DNA of 64,000 nucleotides from Bog-473 sp963779735 (GCA_963779735.1 CAVZZJ010000003.1:62001-126000); one strand, 5' to 3'; positions 49,251 through 59,272 are shown, counted from the stretch's first letter. The notes: generated by a model from the sequence alone, not told the origin. A program made the numbers and translations.

Positions 49251-49910
49251 ATGGCAGCTCCAGAGTGCAGGCCTCCCACGGGTGGCCGATGGGTGCTGGC
49301 CCCTCGGGCCTCGGTAGGCGAAACTCTCATCATGGTCCCAGAGCTGAACACTGCCGACCGAGCACGGGGCTTCGCCGTACTCCTGCACCCGCACCCTCAT
49401 TTCGGCGGCAACCGATTCCACCCCTTCATCGAAGCCTTGTTCCGCCGCCTGCCGGACATCGCCGTCAGCGCCATCAGGTTCGATTTCTCCTCGGCCGAAC
49501 CTCCCGCCGCCCGTCAGGAAGCCCTGGCCGCGATTGACGAAGGGGCGGCTCGCTGGCCGCAGCTTCCGGCCATCCTCGCCGGCTACTCCTTCGGGGCCGG
49601 CATTGCAGCCGGTGTTGGAGACGAGCGGATTGCCGGCTGGTACCTGCTCGCACCCCCGTCAACGACGCTGTCGGTCTCGACCATCGGTAGCGACCCTAGG
49701 CCCAAGGCTGTCGTCGTCCCCGAATTCGACCAGTTCTCACCCCCGCATGAGGTCGCCCAATTGGTGGCGGGATGGGAGAAGACTACGGTGACCACGGTGC
49801 CGAACACCGACCACTTTCTGGGCGCAGTCGCGCCAATCGTCGACGGCGCCCTCCATTGGATGGAGCAGATAACGAGCCCCCGACCAGTGCGCGGGGAGGG
49901 GCACCTTTAG
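49251..49910 (+). CDS. Alpha/beta hydrolase (dienelactone-hydrolase/CinA-like small type)
   Basis: 219 residues. AVLLHPHPHFGGNRFHPFIEAL is the oxyanion-side motif of the small KANL3/Tex30-like hydrolases, LAGYSFGAGIAAG holds the nucleophile Ser, and VPNTDHFLGA the His. N-terminal 30 residues are poorly defined, and the ATG at 49332 (MVPELN) is an alternative start. Substrate unknown. Confidence 0.78.
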   Translation: MAAPECRPPTGGRWVLAPRASVGETLIMVPELNTADRARGFAVLLHPHPHFGGNRFHPFIEALFRRLPDIAVSAIRFDFSSAEPPAARQEALAAIDEGAARWPQLPAILAGYSFGAGIAAGVGDERIAGWYLLAPPSTTLSVSTIGSDPRPKAVVVPEFDQFSPPHEVAQLVAGWEKTTVTTVPNTDHFLGAVAPIVDGALHWMEQITSPRPVRGEGHL

Positions 49911-50014
49911 GCAGTGTGGGACCCCGCTACCAGCAATGGACCACATCGCACAGAGCGCCACTCTGCCAATGCAAGAAGCCAGGTTAGGCCCGTGCTCAGG
50001 ACCGTTTGAACTTG

Positions 50015-50278
50015 CTACTCCTCGACGAGGATCACCAAGGAGTCGAGCTCTACGCCGTCGTGCTCCGCCGCGGCGGTACCCTCCTCAGTCTGCAAGGCAG
50101 CAATGACGGCATCCATATTCGCCACGTCCATGAGGACCGCCACACGGGTCCGGTTCTGCGGGTCGACGAACGTCCGAATGTTGGTGACACCGAGGGGTCC
50201 GAAAAACTCTTCACGCTTGTTCGAGGCCAGCCAGTGCTCGGTGTCCTTGACATTGTGATAGCCGATAATGGTGGGCAT
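50015..50278 (-). CDS. Small hypothetical protein, possible dimeric alpha/beta-barrel fold
   Basis: 87 residues with AAGGAG before the ATG. IIGYHNVKDTEHWLAS, RTRVAVLMDVANMDAVIAAL and DSLVILVEE look like the strand-helix pattern of ABM-like domains. No catalytic motif. Divergent from the hydroxyacyl-CoA dehydrogenase. Confidence 0.7.
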   Translation of the reverse strand: MPTIIGYHNVKDTEHWLASNKREEFFGPLGVTNIRTFVDPQNRTRVAVLMDVANMDAVIAALQTEEGTAAAEHDGVELDSLVILVEE

Positions 50279-50467
50279 CGTGTCTCCTTGGGGTCGTGAG
50301 CCGAATGCATGGTAGTCGCAGCTCCGCCGATTCGTTCGAGGCTGATGCCTGGGCGCGCAGCATTTCCTGGCGCGACATTGGTTCGCATCGCACCGGCCGG
50401 GGGATCGGCCCTCTGGCAGTTCGAGAGTACCTTGTTGGTCAAAATTTAAGATCGGAGGCGTACCCCT

Positions 50468-51244
50468 GTGATAGAGCGCGTGGCGGTTGTCGGAGCGGGA
50501 GTAATGGGAGCGGCCATCGCTCAGAGCCTGGCCACGGCGGGGGTCGAGGTCCAACTGGTTGATGTGTCCTCGACTCAGCTCGACGAGGCTCGCCGAGTCG
50601 TGGTGGAGGGGCGGTTCGGATGGGAGCGAGCGGTGGCTCGAAACAAGATCTCGGCTGACGACGCCGCCCGCGCACGGGACCGTCTTCGGTTCACGACCGA
50701 TCTGGCCGAGGCCGTTGACGGGGCGTCCATGGTGCTCGAGGCGGTGCCGGAGGTGCTCTCCACCAAATTGCGCCTCTTTCGCCAACTGGGTTCATCCACG
50801 CACGCCGACGTTGTCCTTGCCTCGAACACTTCGGGCTTTCCCATCGTGGCACTGGCCGAGGTAGCTGACAGACCGGAGCGAGTGATCGGTTGGCATTGGG
50901 CCTCCCCGGCCCAGGTCCGCCCATTCGCCGAGATCGTCCGCACCGATCAGACAGCGACCGATACCGTGGACGCGGTGGTCGAGTTGGCCACGAGGTGTGG
51001 CAAAAATCCCGTGGTGGTGACCGAGAATCCCCTGGTATGGGGTTTTGTCGCGAACCGTATCTTCGTGGCGGCGGTCCACGAGGCCCACCGGGTGGTCGAC
51101 GAAGGGTTGGCCACGCGTGAACAGGTCGATCAGCTCGTCCGTGACGCTTATGGCTGGCCAGCGGGTCCGTTCGGCGTGCTCACCGGCGCCAGTGAGGGAT
51201 GGGGCGACGACCGCAAAGGGGCTACCGGCGAACGGACCGGATGA
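50468..51244 (+). CDS. 3-hydroxyacyl-CoA dehydrogenase family protein
   Basis: 258 residues. Rossmann motif VAVVGAGVMGAAIA at residue 5, DVSSTQLDEAR, then ASNTSGFPIVALAEV, GWHWASPAQVRPFAEIV with the catalytic His, and VWGFVANRIFVAAVHEA at the C-terminal helical domain. The C-terminal domain is shorter than in FadB-type enzymes and the last 20 residues are polar. GTG start with GGAGG eleven bases before. NAD-linked step of a beta-oxidation-like route. Confidence 0.88.
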   Translation: MIERVAVVGAGVMGAAIAQSLATAGVEVQLVDVSSTQLDEARRVVVEGRFGWERAVARNKISADDAARARDRLRFTTDLAEAVDGASMVLEAVPEVLSTKLRLFRQLGSSTHADVVLASNTSGFPIVALAEVADRPERVIGWHWASPAQVRPFAEIVRTDQTATDTVDAVVELATRCGKNPVVVTENPLVWGFVANRIFVAAVHEAHRVVDEGLATREQVDQLVRDAYGWPAGPFGVLTGASEGWGDDRKGATGERTG

Positions 51245-51391
51245 CTCGGGTAGGCACGTTGAGCCGGCCATGGGCCGGACGGGCTTGGGAATATCCGGCG
51301 TTTCGATACATGGCCGACCGAACCACCTCCATGACGACCGCGGGCGGCCCTGTCGCGTCCGGGGCGGTACCTCAAACTAACGTTTGGTGAT

Positions 51392-51898
51392 ATGGCGGAC
51401 CACCGCGCACCGGTGATTGCTCAGCGGGGGAACACGCTCGTCCGGGTTGGCGTCGCCCTCGTGGTCCTTGCCGCGGTCGGCGCCGGCATCGCCGTCTGGT
51501 TGACGGTCGGGGGGTCTTCTTCCAGCGAACACACGGCGGCGACCGGCCCCCACGGTCAGCCGCTACCCGAGGTCGAGATGTGCACGGGCGAGCCCGGCGC
51601 CGTCGTGCTCCGCCCAACGGGGATCGGTTGCGGGCTCGTTGCGTACCTGACCGCGATCGACTGGACCTCGTGGAAGCCGACGTCGGCCAGCGGAACGGGG
51701 ACCTTCCACCAGGACACGTGCGTACCCGACTGCGTCACCGGTGCCTTCAAGAACTACCGGGTCTCGATCTCGCTGGCTGATCCCGGGGACTGGTTGGGCC
51801 ACCTGGTCTTTGAGGAGATCACCGTCGTCCCGCTCGGCGGCGGCGCATCCGTTGAGCATGTCATGGGCCAAACCGGCAGCGCCTGGGGTGCGGATTAG
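51392..51898 (+). CDS. Hypothetical membrane-anchored secreted protein
   Basis: 168 residues. One N-terminal membrane helix (about 16-38, VRVGVALVVLAAVGAGIAVW), a Ser/Thr-rich linker, then an outside domain with four cysteines (MCTG, GCGL, DTCVPDC), perhaps disulfide-bonded. No known family recognised. The gap before it, 51245-51391, holds nothing identifiable. Confidence 0.7.
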   Translation: MADHRAPVIAQRGNTLVRVGVALVVLAAVGAGIAVWLTVGGSSSSEHTAATGPHGQPLPEVEMCTGEPGAVVLRPTGIGCGLVAYLTAIDWTSWKPTSASGTGTFHQDTCVPDCVTGAFKNYRVSISLADPGDWLGHLVFEEITVVPLGGGASVEHVMGQTGSAWGAD

Positions 51899-52108
51899 TC
51901 CGACACCTCGGTATGGATGGACGAGGACATTCGCCGCTCTTCTTGTGTCGCGTCCCGGCGATAGTGACAGGCGGTGTCGCTTATGTAGTCGCTGCGGATC
52001 CTGCGGCGCTCATCGGACACCCCCGGGGCGGACAGGTTCGGACGACCTCCCTCATACGGGCTCGTGGTAACTGACGGCGGGCCAGATTCGACCGCGAGTC
52101 GCTCGTTC

Positions 52109-53629
52109 TCACGAGGTGCTGCAGCTCCCGCTGGTCGAACCGGGGGGGATGGCAGCCTCAAGAACGGCCTTCATGATCGGTCCAGCCACTTCGGCACCGT
52201 CCGAGGCGATCGACTGTTCGGGCACGACAACGGCGACGGCAACCTTGGGATCGTTGGCTGGGGCGAAGCCGATCATCCACGTTTCGGTCACCTGTTGGGT
52301 CGGACTGGTCTGCGCCGTGCCCGTCTTTACGGCGACGCAAAGATAGGAAGGGAAGCCCACTCCGGCGGCCGTACCGTACAGCGCCACGCGCTTCATGAGG
52401 TTTGTCACCTCGGACGCCGCCCCTGGAGTGGCGGTGCGAGGCATCGGTTTGGGTGAGTAGGTCTCGACCAGGTTGCCTTGGGAATCCCGGATCTGGGACA
52501 TCAGGTGCGGTGTCATGACGACCCCGCGGTTGGCAATGCCCGCCGCAACCATCGCGTTTTGCAGGGCGGTCGCCGCCACGTTGTACTGCCCGATCGCGCT
52601 GTCGGCCAAGAGGGCCTGGGAGCCGGGTGGGAGGGTCGGGTACACCGACGGTGCGACGCCGGGGAGGTCGATCCCTGGCACCGAGTTGTACCCGAACAGT
52701 TCGGCCTGCTCTTGGAGGATGGGAACGCCCAGCTGGACGCCCAGCTCGCCGTAGCCCGGGTCACACGACGCCGGGAGCATGGTGATCATGGTCCCTCCGC
52801 ACGGGCCGCTCTCATCGCACAGGGGCTTGTTGGAGTCCGGGAAGGATTGGCACCTCTGGTAGGGGTAGTCGAAGTTGGCCAGTGTTGGCTTGAGGTTGTA
52901 GGCGGCCGTGCTGGTGACGACCTTGAAGGTGGATCCCGGTGCGAACCGCTCGCCGGTGGCGATCGGGAGCAGGGGGTAGAAGCCCTCGTGGTCCTGGGTG
53001 ACGTAGCCCCCGTGGGCGAACACCTCCGCCGCGACGTTCGGACTGACCATTGCATTGGGATCGAAGGTCGGATTTGACACCATCGCCTCGACGGCACCGG
53101 TCGCAGGATCGAGCACGACCACCGCACCGTCCCTGTTCACTCCCGGTGGCAGCGTGGTCAGCGCATTCCACGCCGCTTGTTGCAGGCTCGGCTCAACCGT
53201 CAGGGTGACATCGTCGGTAGTCAGGGGAACCGATTGCCTGAAGATGAGTTGGCTCAAGTTCTGGGGACCCCCGCTGTGGGCGCTGAGCTGGGAGTTGTAT
53301 TCCTCTTCTATGCCCGCAGTCCCGTAGTACAGGGGGGAGTCGTACCCCACGATGCCGGCGTAGAGTGGCCCGTCCGGGTATTGGCGAATGTAGTGGTAGG
53401 GGTAGTCGTACGGGCCACGTGTGGCTCGAATCGATTTGGCCAATACGGTGCCATCGGCGGCGTAAATCGTTCCCCTGGGGTTGTTGTACTTCAGGACCGC
53501 GACGCGCGGGTTGTTGGGCGAACTCGCCAGTTGGTGTGCCTTGACGAACTGAATGTTCACGAGCTGGACGATGACCAACCCGAAGCACACGACCATCACC
53601 AGGCCGACCCATCGGATACGTCGCCCCAT
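52109..53629 (-). CDS. Class B penicillin-binding protein (PBP2/PbpA-like transpeptidase)
   Basis: Cross-links peptidoglycan peptides outside the membrane. 506 residues: N-terminal membrane helix (about 7-24), dimerisation/pedestal region with NPRGTIYAADGTVLAKS, then the transpeptidase domain with PGSTFK (nucleophile Ser about 233), SAIGQ as the second motif and AVKTGTAQ as the third. A Cys pair in the insert QRCQSFPDSNKPLCDESG may be extracellular disulfide. In PbpA operons of actinobacteria an RodA/FtsW and kinases lie next door; here they are missing, so this is a stand-alone copy. Confidence 0.93.
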   Translation of the reverse strand: MGRRIRWVGLVMVVCFGLVIVQLVNIQFVKAHQLASSPNNPRVAVLKYNNPRGTIYAADGTVLAKSIRATRGPYDYPYHYIRQYPDGPLYAGIVGYDSPLYYGTAGIEEEYNSQLSAHSGGPQNLSQLIFRQSVPLTTDDVTLTVEPSLQQAAWNALTTLPPGVNRDGAVVVLDPATGAVEAMVSNPTFDPNAMVSPNVAAEVFAHGGYVTQDHEGFYPLLPIATGERFAPGSTFKVVTSTAAYNLKPTLANFDYPYQRCQSFPDSNKPLCDESGPCGGTMITMLPASCDPGYGELGVQLGVPILQEQAELFGYNSVPGIDLPGVAPSVYPTLPPGSQALLADSAIGQYNVAATALQNAMVAAGIANRGVVMTPHLMSQIRDSQGNLVETYSPKPMPRTATPGAASEVTNLMKRVALYGTAAGVGFPSYLCVAVKTGTAQTSPTQQVTETWMIGFAPANDPKVAVAVVVPEQSIASDGAEVAGPIMKAVLEAAIPPGSTSGSCSTS

Positions 53630-53743
53630 CAGCGGGCAGCGGATCTATTGGTCATGGCAACCCATCCGGCATTTCTTGAATCTACAGTCCTGCGTGGCAA
53701 CGGTACGGGACCAAGGCGGTCCCCTTTCCATTCATGCCGAAGG

Positions 53744-54202
53744 TCAGAAGTGCCGCATGAGGTGGTGGGCGGTGATGTTGTAACCGGAATCGAGGTAGAA
53801 CCGGTGTGCAGCATATCTTTCTGGGCCGACGCCGGAATCGAGGTGCACTTGGCTACAGCCCAAGCGCTCGGCCTCGTCGTGAATCCAGGCCAGCATTTGG
53901 CTGGCGAATCCATTGCGCCGAGCAGATGGCACGGTGAACAGGTCATCGATATAGATGTGCCGGCCCCAGCTCAGACTGTTGCCCAGCCGGAATCCCGCGA
54001 CGGCCAACGCGTCGGTGCCATCGTCGGGCACTACTGCCACCAGCCGATAGCCAGACGGTCGTTGGACCGTGTCGATGAGGTCGACGAAGGTCGCGTGGCT
54101 GATCAGGTTCGTCCGCAACTGCCTCATGGCGGTGAAGACGAGGCCTGTTTCGGGGGGCAGTATCTCTTTCAGCACTGCGCGATCATCCCACGTTCGGATC
54201 AT
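53744..54202 (-). CDS. GNAT-family N-acetyltransferase
   Basis: 152 residues. Acetyl-CoA loop region is IDDLFTVPSARRNGFASQMLAW (about 80-100), followed by GVGPERYAAHRFYLDSGYN. Start overlaps the beta-propeller gene by 20 bases. Substrate unknown. Confidence 0.88.
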   Translation of the reverse strand: MIRTWDDRAVLKEILPPETGLVFTAMRQLRTNLISHATFVDLIDTVQRPSGYRLVAVVPDDGTDALAVAGFRLGNSLSWGRHIYIDDLFTVPSARRNGFASQMLAWIHDEAERLGCSQVHLDSGVGPERYAAHRFYLDSGYNITAHHLMRHF

Positions 54203-55787
54203 TGCCGCGGCCCGTGGGAGCGGGCGCGAGCTTCAGCGCTACCAACTGCGCAGGCGATCCCACCGGGAGGTAGATCCCATTGCCGACGACAGACATCCAT
54301 CCATTGACTACGCCTGGCCCGTTGTAGCTCCATACCACTGCGCCATTGGATCGATTCAGCGCTAACACCTTGCCCTGATACGTGGCCGTGAGTACGAGGT
54401 TGTTGACGATCGTCACGCCCCCGGTGGGATCGCCGGGCACCTTCGTGTCCCATAGGATTTTCCCAGTGCGAGCGGACATGGCCACGATGTCGCCGTCCAT
54501 GGTGCCGATCTTCCCGCCGAAATATGCTGTCTGATCGGGCTCGAGGGTCGATGGAGCGTTCAATGCGGCCGCATAGACCGTTCCGTCCGATGACGCGGGC
54601 GGGGTGAGGACTCCACCGTAGGTCCCCGGCAGAATGGTGGTCGGGCCAGTCAACCGGGGGAGATCTCCGTTGCGGTGGATTCCCACTGCGGTCCTCCACA
54701 AGAGATGGCCGTTGAGCGGGTTGAGGCCGAGCACGTAGCCCCCTTTTCCTGCGCTGATCACCACCCGATGGGATCCGTCGATGGCAGGACTCACCGGCAC
54801 GATCATGGCCTGCACCTGATCGCGGTCGTAGAGGTCGTGGGGAAAGGCCTGGTGGTACCAGAGGAGCTTTCCGGTCGTCGCAGAGAGCGCCACGATGGAG
54901 TCGGTGTAGAGATTGGCTCCCGGCCGGCTCGATCCATTGGGGTACCGCGTCGTGCCGACGAATGGGGCCGGATTTGCCACCCCCCAGTAGACGATTCCTC
55001 TATGGGTGTCGATGGCCGGCGGATACCAGGCACCTCCGCCGGAGTTCACCGCTGGGTTTCCCCATAGGTTCTTCGACCGGACGGTATCGAAGCTCCAGTC
55101 AACCTTGCCCGAGGTGGCGTTGAGTGCCTCGAGGTACCCGACGGATCCCCCGGTGTAGAGCTTGCCGATGGCCACCGGAACGCTGGCCACGTAAACCCTC
55201 CCCCCATAGGCGAGCGTCTGGATATCCACCCCCTGGCCCGGTGTCGTCGTAATCTGACGGTTCCACAGTGGGGATCCATCGGACAGTTCGAAGGCGGCTA
55301 CGCCGGTTGGTGTGGCCGCGAAGAGCTTTCCCCACCCGATCGACACGCCATAGGGTCCGATGCTGAAACCAAGGGGCTTTGTCTGCCACTTCACCCGGCC
55401 CGACGACACGTCAATGGCGTAGACCGTCCCGGTCTGGTCCTGCAGGTATGCAACGCCGGCCAAAACGATCGGGGACGTCGATGCGCCGACAGACATCCGC
55501 ACGCTCCAGGCCTGCGTGAGACGGGATACCGTTGACGCCCGGATCGGCGAGACGCCGGCGTCCCTCGAATTGTCGTAGTCGTGATCGGGAAGCGGCCATG
55601 CATTGGCCTCCCCCCGAACGTCCGGAGGAGCACTGGACTGGGCGACAACGCGGAGCGCTCGGACGGCCGCACTCGCTCCGTATGTTCTGCTCAACCCCAC
55701 AGCGGTCGACACGACGGTCAGCACAACGAACGCCGTCCAGGCCGTGTTCGGTAGGCGGCCAGCTTTAGGTCGCATCGGTCCCCGCAT
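54183..55787 (-). CDS. PQQ-type beta-propeller protein (quinoprotein dehydrogenase-like)
   Basis: 534 residues. N-terminal membrane anchor (about 14-34), then propeller blades with W-motif repeats: GTVYAIDVSSGRVKWQTK, GYLEALNATSGKVDWSF, DSIVALSATTGKLLWYHQ, GYVLGLNPLNGHLLWRT, GDIVAMSARTGKILWDTK, GKVLALNRSNGAVVWSY. Family members bind pyrroloquinoline quinone with Ca to oxidise alcohols, or are PQQ-free scaffolds (BamB-like). PQQ synthesis genes are not in the window and no haem CxxCH is seen, so enzyme activity is unproven. Confidence 0.88.
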   Translation of the reverse strand: MRGPMRPKAGRLPNTAWTAFVVLTVVSTAVGLSRTYGASAAVRALRVVAQSSAPPDVRGEANAWPLPDHDYDNSRDAGVSPIRASTVSRLTQAWSVRMSVGASTSPIVLAGVAYLQDQTGTVYAIDVSSGRVKWQTKPLGFSIGPYGVSIGWGKLFAATPTGVAAFELSDGSPLWNRQITTTPGQGVDIQTLAYGGRVYVASVPVAIGKLYTGGSVGYLEALNATSGKVDWSFDTVRSKNLWGNPAVNSGGGAWYPPAIDTHRGIVYWGVANPAPFVGTTRYPNGSSRPGANLYTDSIVALSATTGKLLWYHQAFPHDLYDRDQVQAMIVPVSPAIDGSHRVVISAGKGGYVLGLNPLNGHLLWRTAVGIHRNGDLPRLTGPTTILPGTYGGVLTPPASSDGTVYAAALNAPSTLEPDQTAYFGGKIGTMDGDIVAMSARTGKILWDTKVPGDPTGGVTIVNNLVLTATYQGKVLALNRSNGAVVWSYNGPGVVNGWMSVVGNGIYLPVGSPAQLVALKLAPAPTGRGNDPNVG

Positions 55788-55948
55788 TCACGGGCAACCA
55801 TAGCGACAGATGTCGGTGTCGGACGGAGACCGTCCTTTTCGCGACCTACGACGAAGCAACGGCGCTCAAGTGGATCTGATTGCCGAGCCGTCGGGTGCAA
55901 GGGCTGTGGCGGATATAACCTCGTCGACAACGACGAATGGAGGCACGC

Positions 55949-57304
55949 GTGACTGTCGGTAACCCCTATTTGGTTGGTAACTACGCACCGGTAGCGGTCG
56001 AAGAGACGGTGACCAGCCTGGCGGTAACCGGCACGGTTCCCCGTTCGCTCAACGGCCGCTATCTCCGCAACGGCCCCAATCCGATCGCGCCGCCGGACGC
56101 CGCCACCTACCATTGGTTTACGGGCGAAGGAATGGTCCACGGGATTCGAATCGAAGATGGCGAAGCCCGCTGGTATCGGAATCGATGGGTCCGATCAGCT
56201 GCCGTGTCTACCGCACTTGGGGAGCGTCCACGGGGGGGACCGGTCGTGGACGGAATGGACTTTGCTTCAAACACCAACGTCATCGTTCACGCGGGCAAGA
56301 CGTTCGCCATCGTCGAGGCGGGGGCGCGTCCCTATGAGCTGACCTACGAATTGGATACGGCCGGGGCATCCGACTTCGAGGGCACCCTGCCGGGGGGCTA
56401 CACGGCGCATCCAAAGCGCGATCCGCAGACCGGCGAGCTCCACGCCGTCTCCTACTACTGGGCATGGGGCAACCAGGTGCAGTACAGCGTCGTCGGGGTC
56501 GACGGCCGGGTTCGGCGGATTGTGGACATCCCCGTCGGGGGACCGGTGTCAGTTCACGACATGTCGATCACGACCAAGTATGCCGTGATCTACGACCTCC
56601 CGGTCCTGTTCAGCCCAGAGGCCGCGGCCGAAGGCTTTGCCTTCCCCTATCGGTGGTCTGACCACTATGAAAGCAGAGTCGGCCTTCTTCCACTCGAAGG
56701 TGGGGCGGACGACGTGATGTGGTTCGACGTGGAACCTTGCTACGTGTTCCATCCGATGAACGCCTACGACAGGGACGGAGGAGTGATCATCGATCTGGTT
56801 CGGCACCCGAGAATGTTCGCCACCCATCTGAACGGTCCCGACGAGGGTGCGCCAGTTCTGGAGAGGTGGCACATCGATCCATCGGGTGGAAAGGTGGTCA
56901 CTCAGCTCCTTGACGACCGTCCCCAGGAATTCCCACGCGTCGACGAACGCGTCGTCGGGCGTCCCAACCGCTATGGGTACAGCGCCGCCCTGCACAACGA
57001 AGAAAAGGAGGAGGCCGGATTCACCATGGGCGGTGAGCTCGTAAAGCACGACCTGCTGTCCGGTGCCAGCGAAATCAGGACCCTGAGAGGTGGTGCTGGA
57101 GAGGCGATCTTCGTGCCTGAGAGCGCGACTTCGGCTGAGGACGAGGGCTACGTGCTCAGCCTCGTCTATGACGTCGAGCGCAATGCCAGCGACCTGCTTG
57201 TGTTGCACGCGCAGGACTTCACGGGTGATCCGGTCGCCGTCGTCCATCTTCCGGTGCGTGTGCCATACGGCTTCCATGGAAACTGGAGTTCCGATGTTTC
57301 GTAA
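55949..57304 (+). CDS. Carotenoid cleavage oxygenase (RPE65/CCO family)
   Basis: 451 residues. A non-haem iron oxygenase that cleaves carotenoids, stilbenes or lignin-like olefins. YLRNGPNP and the HWFTGEGMVHGI stretch lie at the N-terminus; iron histidines are expected in TAHPKRD, VHDMSIT, CYVFHPMNAY and the last in YGFHGNWS. GTG 55949 is preceded by GGAGG six bases away; an ATG 12 bases upstream is possible. Stands alone. Confidence 0.92.
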   Translation: MTVGNPYLVGNYAPVAVEETVTSLAVTGTVPRSLNGRYLRNGPNPIAPPDAATYHWFTGEGMVHGIRIEDGEARWYRNRWVRSAAVSTALGERPRGGPVVDGMDFASNTNVIVHAGKTFAIVEAGARPYELTYELDTAGASDFEGTLPGGYTAHPKRDPQTGELHAVSYYWAWGNQVQYSVVGVDGRVRRIVDIPVGGPVSVHDMSITTKYAVIYDLPVLFSPEAAAEGFAFPYRWSDHYESRVGLLPLEGGADDVMWFDVEPCYVFHPMNAYDRDGGVIIDLVRHPRMFATHLNGPDEGAPVLERWHIDPSGGKVVTQLLDDRPQEFPRVDERVVGRPNRYGYSAALHNEEKEEAGFTMGGELVKHDLLSGASEIRTLRGGAGEAIFVPESATSAEDEGYVLSLVYDVERNASDLLVLHAQDFTGDPVAVVHLPVRVPYGFHGNWSSDVS

Positions 57305-57433
57305 TGTAGGTGACGGGCCACCAGTTTCGATCGGCAATGGCCAATAGGACGCGACCCGATGAGCCCGCGTCGACGCGGTCGTGGGCACAGCGACTTGCTC
57401 TAAGGGCGAAGAGAAGTCGTTAGACCGACTACT

Positions 57434-58300
57434 GTGTCGGCGCTCGGCGTGCCTTCGCCGGGTGCACCTCCGGGCGGGCTGAAGAGGAGTGACGGTCCTT
57501 TGAGACACGACGACGGAATTGCGCTCTTCGAGCGCCACGGCGAGAGGTTCGTCCCGACACCGTTCACCACGGGGCCATGGCGACCTGATGCCATGAACGG
57601 TGGCGCGCCGAGTGCACTTATCGGCACTGTGATCGCAAGTGCAGTCGAAGAGGGCGAGTACGTGGCGGGTATCCAGATCGATCTGGAGCGGCCGGTCCCG
57701 ATCGAACCGCTGACCGTCACCACGGAACGTCGGCCGCAGAGCCGGCGGGTCTGCCGGCTCAACATGGAGCTCAGTACCACCTCGGGCCGCGTCGTAGCAG
57801 CGAAGGTGCTCCTACTCCGGGGTGAGCCGGTCAAGATCGCCCCTAGCGAGGATGCAGCGCCTCCGGCGCCAGACGAGTTGGCACCGATGACCTGGGCTGG
57901 CCATGGCGCGGGGGATCCACCGGCCTTCCACGTCGATGCCGTCGAGCACCGGTTCGTGAATGGCGGCTACCAGGTTCCGGGTCCCGCCGTGGCCTGGCTC
58001 CGTTTGCGGGGCGCCACCGTCGCCGGTGAGGCCCCATCCGGGCTGGCCCAACTCCTTGCCGTCGCCGACTTTGGATCGGCGCTCTCCTGGGCCGTGCTGC
58101 CAGGTTCACGCGTGGGGCTGATCAACGTCGACGTCAACGTCTCGCTCTTTCGGTCCCCGGTTGGTCCGTGGTTCTGCCTCGATGCGACCGACTACGTGGG
58201 CGAAGAGGGAATCGGCCTGGCGGTCACCCGACTCCGCGACGTCAGCGGTCCGCTGGGGATGATCTCCCAGAGCCAGATCTCGCACCGCCTTCCAGGGTGA
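57434..58300 (+). CDS. Acyl-CoA thioesterase-like protein (double hot-dog, TesB-like)
   Basis: 288 residues. Two hot-dog halves: MNGGAPSALIGTVIASAVEEG with the helix of half one, and GLAQLLAVADFGSALSW with the catalytic Asp-type region in half two, ending SQSQISHRLPG. Could hydrolyse medium- or branched-chain acyl-CoA. A TTG at 57500 with GAGGAG upstream may be the real start; the first 22 residues are not family-like. Confidence 0.85.
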   Translation: MSALGVPSPGAPPGGLKRSDGPLRHDDGIALFERHGERFVPTPFTTGPWRPDAMNGGAPSALIGTVIASAVEEGEYVAGIQIDLERPVPIEPLTVTTERRPQSRRVCRLNMELSTTSGRVVAAKVLLLRGEPVKIAPSEDAAPPAPDELAPMTWAGHGAGDPPAFHVDAVEHRFVNGGYQVPGPAVAWLRLRGATVAGEAPSGLAQLLAVADFGSALSWAVLPGSRVGLINVDVNVSLFRSPVGPWFCLDATDYVGEEGIGLAVTRLRDVSGPLGMISQSQISHRLPG

Positions 58301-58386
58301 GAGGCGTAGCGCACATCCCCGGATCGTCTCAGCGTCGTGTGCCTTCGAGGTGATCGAAGTTCCGTTCCGTCGGCACGTCGGCCTCA

Positions 58387-58713
58387 TGCGCGCCCCGACT
58401 TGTAGTCGACGAACCGTCGAAGCGCACCGTCTCGTCCGATGACAAGGAGACAACGAATGCCTCCTCTCCCTGCTCGGGATGGCCAGGCGGCGTCCCGAGC
58501 GTGACCACGACGGCCGCACCAGCTTGGATCTCTTGACCTTGGGGGAAGACGCGAACTCCGGGCAGGCGGTGGGCAGCCCAGGTTTGGAGAAAAGCCCTCC
58601 GGCCGACCACCGGCGAGGGTGGCCCCCACGTGGCTGTAGGTCGGCTGGGCGTCGTGGAGGGTCTCCACCAGTCGCTTCATGGCCGTGGAGTCCGACGGGC
58701 GGACGAACCTCAT
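58387..58713 (-). pseudogene. DUF1990 remnant with frameshift and internal deletions
   Basis: Starts intact with MRFVRPSDSTAMKRLVETL and TYSHVGATLAGG, then changes frame, and picks up at QTWAAHRLPGVRVFPQG, GAAVVVTLG and PGHPEQGEEAFVV one frame over. Two stretches normal in the family are missing: the strand pair before W-AHR, and the region between TLG and GHPE. The usual C-terminal helix is lost too. Unlike the other frameshifts, this is clearly decay, not one indel. Confidence 0.7.
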
Positions 58714-58759
58714 CGTCTATTGCTACCAGGTGGTGCGCGTCTTGTGAGAGGTTGTCCGT

Positions 58760-59272
58760 GTGGAGTTGCGTGAGCGCATCGATGCTGATTTGGACGCCTG
58801 TGTTGAGATGGCCCGTGCTGTTCACCAGGTCGACGGCTATCCGGTCAATCTGCCTGGGAATTTCCGATCGTTCATAGCGTCGTCTGACGCCATCGGGGCC
58901 TGGGTCGCAGAGCGTAATGGCGCCCTGGTCGGCCACGTCGCACTTCATCGGCGATCGGCCTCAGAGGTCATGGCGTTGGCCGGCCAGTACGTGCAGCGCC
59001 CGTCGAACGGTCTTGGCGTGGTGGCTCGACTCCTCGTGTCTCCCCAGAGCCGCCGGGTGGGAGTCGGGCGCTCGCTGCTCAACAAGGCTTCAGAAGAGTG
59101 CGTTAGCCGTGGTCTGTGGCCGATTCTCGACGTCGTGACCAGCCACCGTTCCGCCATCAAGCTCTACGAAGCATCGGGGTGGGTGTGCGCGGGTGAGGTT
59201 ACCTCACGATTCGGCGATGGGACATCGTTAGATGAGTTCGTTTACCTCGGGCCGTTTCCACATTCTCGTTGA
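58760..59272 (+). CDS. GNAT-family N-acetyltransferase
   Basis: 170 residues. LLVSPQSRRVGVGRSLLNKASE is the acetyl-CoA binding helix-turn (R/Q-x-x-G-x-G form), VTSHRSAIKLYEASGWVCAGE the closing motif. GTG start. Substrate unknown; no partner toxin-like gene next to it. Confidence 0.9.
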   Translation: MELRERIDADLDACVEMARAVHQVDGYPVNLPGNFRSFIASSDAIGAWVAERNGALVGHVALHRRSASEVMALAGQYVQRPSNGLGVVARLLVSPQSRRVGVGRSLLNKASEECVSRGLWPILDVVTSHRSAIKLYEASGWVCAGEVTSRFGDGTSLDEFVYLGPFPHSR

